From an uncultured Chitinophagaceae bacterium (GTDB lineage: Bacteria; Bacteroidota; Bacteroidia; Chitinophagales; Chitinophagaceae): a stretch of 64,000 bases of DNA. The stretch lies in assembly GCA_937907395.1 (NCBI GenBank), contig CALCII010000011.1, forward strand, positions 806,001 to 870,000, written 5' to 3'. Positions within the stretch are counted from its first letter, which is position 1, and each line of letters begins with the position of its first letter. Below, one piece after another: positions 59,993 to 64,000 of this stretch. The translations under genes and the position numbers were made by a program. Under the pieces are notes generated by a model. That model did no database searches, was not told the origin of the DNA, and saw only the letters and a program-made list of their open reading frames with translations.

Positions 59993-61549
59993 TTGCGTTT
60001 GATCCGCTCACAACACATACAACAACTCAAAACCACCAAGCACTGGGATATTATCATCATTGGTGGTGGCGCAACCGGCTTAGGTGCAGCAGTTGATGCA
60101 GCAGCACGTGGTTATAAAACCTTGTTGCTGGAGCAACACGATTTTGGAAAAGGCACATCCAGCCGATCCACCAAACTCATTCACGGAGGGGTACGTTATC
60201 TGCAGCAATGGAACATACGCCTGGTGCGTGATGCGTTGCGGGAACGGGGCTTGTTATTAAAGAATGCCCCGCATATTGCCTATCCGCTCAAGTTGGTATT
60301 GCCGGCTTACCGTTGGTATGAAAAGTTGTATTATGGTTTGGGATTAAAACTGTACAATTTTCTTTCCGCCAAACTGAGTCTGGGCACTACCGAAATTCTT
60401 TCCGTTAAAAAAACACAAACCTATATACAGGGCCTCGATGGTAAAAGATTGAGTGGTGGTGTGGCTTATTATGATGGCCAGTTTGATGATGCCCGTTTGT
60501 GTGTATCACTGGCACTAACGGCCTCGGGTATCGGCGGAACGGTGTTGAATTACTGCAAAGTAACATCACTCATTCGTGAAAATGAGAAAGTAAAAGGCGT
60601 GGTGATCAACGATTTGCTGAATGATGAAGTGTATGAAGCCAGAGGAACAATTGTGATAAATGCCACTGGTGTGTTTGTGGATGAAGTGTTGCAGATGGAT
60701 GAAGACGGGTTGGCTAAGACTGTATCGCCATCACAGGGAATTCATATTGTAGTGGAAAAGCGTTTCTTTCCCGGCGAACAGGCTTTGTTTATTCCCAGAA
60801 CAGATGACGGTCGTGTGCTCTTTGCCGTCCCGTTCCATAACCGTGTGATTATTGGTACTACTGATACGGGCATTGAACACCCGGTACTGGAGCCATTGCC
60901 ACTGGAAGAGGAAATTGACTTTGTGATCAACCATTTCAACCGATACATCCATACTGGATTGCAACGTAGTGATGTAAAGAGTGTGTTTGCAGGGCTTCGT
61001 CCGCTGGTGAAAGTACCCGGACAAAAGAAAACGGCTGTGCTTCCCCGTGATCATACCATTTGGGTATCAAGAGGAGGTATGCTCAATATCAGCGGAGGTA
61101 AGTGGACCACCTATCGCAAGATGGCCCAGGAGTTGATCCTGAAGGCCCACTATGAATCCGGGCTGGCCTATACCCGTTGCCAGACAGAGACGATGAAGTT
61201 GCACGGCTGGATGAAGAAAGTGGATTACGAGGATCCATTATACTATTATGGAAGTGATGCGGCTGCCATCCGTTACTTACAACACCAGGGTTATTCTCAG
61301 CTGCTGCATCCCGAACTACCTTATACAGCAGCGGAAGTGATATGGGCTGTGGGCAATGAAATGGCCATGACCATTGAAGATGTGCTGGCACGCCGCACCC
61401 GTGCTTTGTTTTTAGATGCAAAAGCTGCTATCGAAGCAGCGCCGCTGGTAGCAGATATCATGATGAAAGAACTGGGTAAAGATGAAGTGTGGAAGAAAGA
61501 TCAACTGGAACAGTTTTATAAAGTGGCAGAAGGCTATCTGATTAAGTAG
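59993..61549 (+). CDS. glpD: Aerobic glycerol-3-phosphate dehydrogenase
   Basis: The 518-residue FAD enzyme has the dinucleotide site IIIGGGATGLGAAVDAAARG, then GTSSRSTKLIHGGVRYL, and the C-terminal GGKWTTYRKMA. It oxidises glycerol 3-phosphate to dihydroxyacetone phosphate at the inner membrane, passing electrons to quinone. The start is TTG at 59993 (a second TTG at 59999 is possible); no ATG is available before the FAD motif. It acts directly after GlpK. Confidence 0.95.
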   Translation: MRLIRSQHIQQLKTTKHWDIIIIGGGATGLGAAVDAAARGYKTLLLEQHDFGKGTSSRSTKLIHGGVRYLQQWNIRLVRDALRERGLLLKNAPHIAYPLKLVLPAYRWYEKLYYGLGLKLYNFLSAKLSLGTTEILSVKKTQTYIQGLDGKRLSGGVAYYDGQFDDARLCVSLALTASGIGGTVLNYCKVTSLIRENEKVKGVVINDLLNDEVYEARGTIVINATGVFVDEVLQMDEDGLAKTVSPSQGIHIVVEKRFFPGEQALFIPRTDDGRVLFAVPFHNRVIIGTTDTGIEHPVLEPLPLEEEIDFVINHFNRYIHTGLQRSDVKSVFAGLRPLVKVPGQKKTAVLPRDHTIWVSRGGMLNISGGKWTTYRKMAQELILKAHYESGLAYTRCQTETMKLHGWMKKVDYEDPLYYYGSDAAAIRYLQHQGYSQLLHPELPYTAAEVIWAVGNEMAMTIEDVLARRTRALFLDAKAAIEAAPLVADIMMKELGKDEVWKKDQLEQFYKVAEGYLIK

Positions 61550-61659
61550 TATTTATCGAATCATCGTTTTATCAAATTGATTAAGGTGATTATGTAATTC
61601 TTACGCAGATATATTTTTTTGTAAATAAGAAATTCTGTAGAAATGGTGATTTGAATACG

Positions 61660-62748
61660 ATGAGACTTGAACAGCTGACTTTTACGAGATTCCTGGCTGC
61701 AATTTCAATTGTGGTCTTTCACTTTGGAACAAAATTGTTTCCGTTTAATCTTGAAGCGACTAATTTTTTATTTCAGCATGCAAATATCGGAGTGTCTTAT
61801 TTTTTCATCCTCTCCGGATTTGTAATGATTGTGGCTTATGGTAGCAAAGAAAAAGTTGACTATGCCGATTATATAAAGAAACGGTTTGCAAGATTGTATC
61901 CCGTATATCTGCTGGCAATTCTCTTGTATCTCGTTTATGTTCTTGTAAAGCCTTATCATAATTCAAATGATTACAAAGGCCTGTTCCTGAATATTGCATT
62001 GGCGCAAAGCTGGGTGCCGGGACAAGCACTTACCTTCAATTCTCCGGGATGGTCGCTCTCTGTAGAGATGTTTTTTTATTTGTCGTTTCCTTTATTGTAT
62101 AATTATTTCTATAGAAAAACAGTGCTCAGAAAATCGGCACTGGTGGTACTGCTGGTATTTGTGATCAGCCAGCTTTTGTTACATTATTTATTGTATTCAT
62201 CTTTTTATAAAGGATTCCCTTCATCCTCTCATGATTTTGTACACTACTTTCCATTGATGCACATTAATGAGTTTTTAATTGGGAATATAACCGGATTGTT
62301 TTTTCTGCATTCAGGTTATAAAAGGAAAAATTATGACCTGATCATTCTTGCACTCACGGTTGCTGTTGCTCTTTTACTGAAGTTTCAGTTTGGTATCAGT
62401 TATCACAATGGCATGCTGGCATTCTTTTTTGTGCCATTGATCTTTTTTATATCCTTAAATACCGGGTTCTTAACAAGGATATCAATTAATAAGTTATTGG
62501 TTTTTCTGGGAGAGATCAGTTATGGGATTTATATTTTACAGATGCCCGTATTTAAACTGGGAAATACTTTTATGCGAACGAAATTTCTGAATATGGGAAA
62601 TAGTCCTGGTCTCATCTTTTCAATCAATTTTATTCTTTTAATCGTAGTGTCTGCTATCAGTTATAAATACATTGAAACGCCGGTAAGAGAGAGATTGAAC
62701 GGGATTAAGTTTAAGAGATTAGTTGTACGAAGCAATAATCCTTTATAA
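61660..62748 (+). CDS. Acyltransferase family 3 membrane protein (OafA-like)
   Basis: The 362-residue polytopic protein from the ATG at 61660 (MRLEQLTFTRFLAAISIVVF) has about ten membrane helices. It shows the family His/Arg positions in VVFHFG near residue 20 and KKRFARLYPVYLLA, and the SPGWSLSVEMFFYLSFPL block. Such proteins transfer acetyl or other acyl groups to surface sugars. No polysaccharide cluster is nearby. The gene and its downstream neighbourhood are richer in A and T than the glycerol genes on either side, which hints at later insertion. Confidence 0.92.
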   Translation: MRLEQLTFTRFLAAISIVVFHFGTKLFPFNLEATNFLFQHANIGVSYFFILSGFVMIVAYGSKEKVDYADYIKKRFARLYPVYLLAILLYLVYVLVKPYHNSNDYKGLFLNIALAQSWVPGQALTFNSPGWSLSVEMFFYLSFPLLYNYFYRKTVLRKSALVVLLVFVISQLLLHYLLYSSFYKGFPSSSHDFVHYFPLMHINEFLIGNITGLFFLHSGYKRKNYDLIILALTVAVALLLKFQFGISYHNGMLAFFFVPLIFFISLNTGFLTRISINKLLVFLGEISYGIYILQMPVFKLGNTFMRTKFLNMGNSPGLIFSINFILLIVVSAISYKYIETPVRERLNGIKFKRLVVRSNNPL

Positions 62749-62828
62749 TATCATGCTTGAAAACGGTAATTCTTTGGCCGATTAGCAGATCGATTTTTTG
62801 ATGCAAACTATTTAAAGAATTGATCACC

Positions 62829-62854
62829 CCGTCAGCGGTTTAAAACCCTGACGG
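62829..62854. repeat. REP-like palindrome, copy 1
   Basis: CCGTCAG / CTGACGG arms enclose GGTTT / AAACC, an almost continuous 12-pair hairpin. The same architecture recurs at 63574-63599. Confidence 0.65.
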
Positions 62855-62921
62855 CGGTTAAATAAGTCTATTATTGAATATAACACCATCATAGGTAGAG
62901 AGGGTTTGGTGAAAGATATCT

Positions 62922-63356
62922 TTAAATAAAAATGAGGACTAACCATGGCAGAAGAAGCACACCAAAGGAGTAAATATATTCTATAGGGCTGGGAATATGT
63001 CTTTTGTTATTCCAATAAATGGTAAAGACTCCGGGATAAATTATTTCAGGATCACAATATTGTTTTTGAAGAACACTGGGATCTGATTTTCTTTCTTGGG
63101 TAAACAGAATGTACCTTAGTGATATGGCAAGAAAAATATGAATTGTTGGAAGCAAAGTTAAAATATTGCTTTTATTCCATCCCATATGTAAAGTATACAT
63201 AATGGCTGTATAAATGACAAGACAAAAACATGCTAAAAGAGAAGGCAATAAATACTTTCTTTTGGATAATTTTTCCAGAAATCCAAAATGTAGTGTCAGA
63301 TAAAGAAGAATAGGAAAATATGTTGCCAGAATTTCTTGTTTCATATGCTTTTTCAA
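62922..63356 (-). CDS. Orphan membrane protein, unknown function
   Basis: The 144-residue product has about four hydrophobic segments (near residues 10-26, 37-56, 66-84 and 125-143) separated by a polar loop (QERKSDPSVLQKQYCDPEII). Two ATG codons, at 63356 and 63344, are possible starts. The base composition is AT-rich and there is no neighbour on the same strand. I recognise no family. It could be a decaying or recently gained gene. Confidence 0.6.
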   Translation of the reverse strand: MKKHMKQEILATYFPILLYLTLHFGFLEKLSKRKYLLPSLLACFCLVIYTAIMYTLHMGWNKSNILTLLPTIHIFLAISLRYILFTQERKSDPSVLQKQYCDPEIIYPGVFTIYWNNKRHIPSPIEYIYSFGVLLLPWLVLIFI

Positions 63357-63573
63357 TCCATTCTTTTGACAAAAGCATTTGCTTTTAATAAAAATAATTC
63401 TTTTTGTTCACATCCTTTTTTCAACTTCTATTGTAGAGAGTAGGCGTATGTGGTAGTATTGGATTGCAAACAAAAGCCCCTTTCCTGAAATATTGTTGAA
63501 GTCAAAAGATGCATTATTTTCTTCCTTGAATTATTCATTAACGTTTCGACTTTTATTACTTTCACCCCATCCG

Positions 63574-63599
63574 CCGGCAGGGTTGGAAACCGCTGCCGG
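63574..63599. repeat. REP-like palindrome, copy 2
   Basis: CCGGCAG / CTGCCGG arms enclose GGTT / AACC, the same layout as at 62829-62854 with one compensating base change in each arm. Confidence 0.65.
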
Positions 63600-63697
63600 G
63601 GATTGTTCACCTGTTCAACCCGTCAACTTTTTCCCCTTTGCCCATCTCCAAATTCTCTGTATCTTATTCCCGCAGATCAAACGCATTGCTTGCCACT

Positions 63698-63725
63698 AAA
63701 TCTGCAATCGCAAATCTTAAATCTA
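63698..63725. repeat. Degenerate 7-base tandem repeat, AAATCTn type
   Basis: The units are aaatctg, caatcgc, aaatctt and aaatcta in perfect phase. The word is close to the reverse complement of the GATTTAT array after glpK. Confidence 0.6.
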
Positions 63726-63734
63726 CATTCAGAG

Positions 63735-64000
63735 ATGACTCCTTTTATTGCAGAATTCATCGGCACCATGTTATTAATCTTATTAGGCAACGGCGTTGTG
63801 GCAAATGTGTTGCTCAACAAATCCAAAGGACAGAATGGTGGCTGGATTGTGATCACTTTCGGTTGGGCGATAGGAGTGTTTGTAGGTGTGTATTCCAGCG
63901 CTGCGGCCAGTGGTGCGCATCTCAATCCGGCGGTAACCATAGCCATGGCTACACTGCATAAGTTCGACTGGAGCCTTGTTCCTTTATATATAGGTGCCCA
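63735..64000 (+). CDS. glpF: Aquaglyceroporin / glycerol uptake facilitator, N-terminal part
   Basis: The frame opens at the ATG at 63735 (MTPFIAEFIGTMLLILLGNG) and runs off the window end after 88 complete codons. It has the first MIP-family pore motif in GAHLNPAVTIAMATLHK (Asn-Pro-Ala) and two membrane helices before it. Its position downstream of glpK and glpD supports a glycerol facilitator rather than a water-only channel. The second NPA motif lies outside the window. Confidence 0.92.
   Translation, partial: MTPFIAEFIGTMLLILLGNGVVANVLLNKSKGQNGGWIVITFGWAIGVFVGVYSSAAASGAHLNPAVTIAMATLHKFDWSLVPLYIGA

Larger units (their letters stand above)
63357..63734. other. Spacer before glpF
   Basis: I see no gene in these 378 bases. 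It holds the second REP-like palindrome (63574-63599) and a 7-base repeat array (63698-63725) ending 9 bases before the glpF start. Confidence 0.5.

Noticed and set aside
63638..63961. 107-residue plus-strand frame at the window end
   Set aside because: It overlaps the clear glpF frame starting at 63735 in a different phase and has no family features.

Overview
The window looks like chromosomal DNA of a member of the Bacteroidetes, most likely the family Chitinophagaceae; this is inferred from gene content and signals, not from a database search. Supporting signs are an LpxC-FabZ fusion, a PorX-type response regulator with a PglZ phosphatase domain, a TatA/GatA/lytic transglycosylase run, two adjacent ClpP genes next to ClpX and trigger factor, RNase Y, and many promoters matching the Bacteroidetes -7 element TAnnTTTG. 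It is mostly housekeeping sequence, densely coded, with about 56 protein genes, one tRNA and no rRNA, CRISPR array, insertion sequence or prophage that I can see.

Layout. 1-911: end of a HerA-like ATPase. 1022-4756: a tight four-gene unit of acyl carrier protein, cytochrome P450, MBOAT acyltransferase and SGNH-type protein, whose carrier/MBOAT/SGNH composition resembles a Dlt system without the adenylating enzyme. 4765-9326: RecQ, a copper-type P-ATPase and, divergently, TsaE. 9374-15833: alanine dehydrogenase, then on the minus strand an HD hydrolase, LpxD, LpxC-FabZ, LpxA and a lone ABC ATPase (lipid A start pathway). 16001-21083: PorX, a small unknown protein, an MBL hydrolase, a ComEA-like helix-hairpin-helix protein and an acyl-CoA dehydrogenase. 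21092-26051: proteostasis block (ClpX, ClpP, ClpP, trigger factor, tRNA-Leu). 26475-33783: DUF885 protein, RelA/SpoT, PurA, an acidic protein and PabB. 33786-42408: TatA-GatA-MltD, a tiny lipoprotein, L19, RNase Y, ZapA, a coiled-coil protein and PheT. 42804-46431: DnaB, a PLD-nuclease protein that carries a decayed DnaB-like domain, and RsmE. 46493-51864: small regulatory and membrane genes, including TonB-like, GbsR-like, VOC and TPR proteins. 51964-58154: PDH E2, DnaX, an aspartic protease, an MscS channel and a GNAT protein. 58222-64000: glycerol use (GlpK, GlpD, start of GlpF) interrupted by an AT-rich stretch with an acyltransferase and an orphan membrane protein.

Most notable observations: (1) the PLD/pseudo-DnaB fusion placed 10 bases after dnaB; (2) the ACP-P450-MBOAT-SGNH unit; (3) a run of exactly nine A residues in dnaX with TGA stops at once in both other frames, as expected for slippage-made gamma subunit; (4) degenerate repeats with an exact 7-base period in several spacers, each spacer using a different word; (5) a RelA/SpoT gene whose conserved N-terminus lies upstream of every usual start codon.
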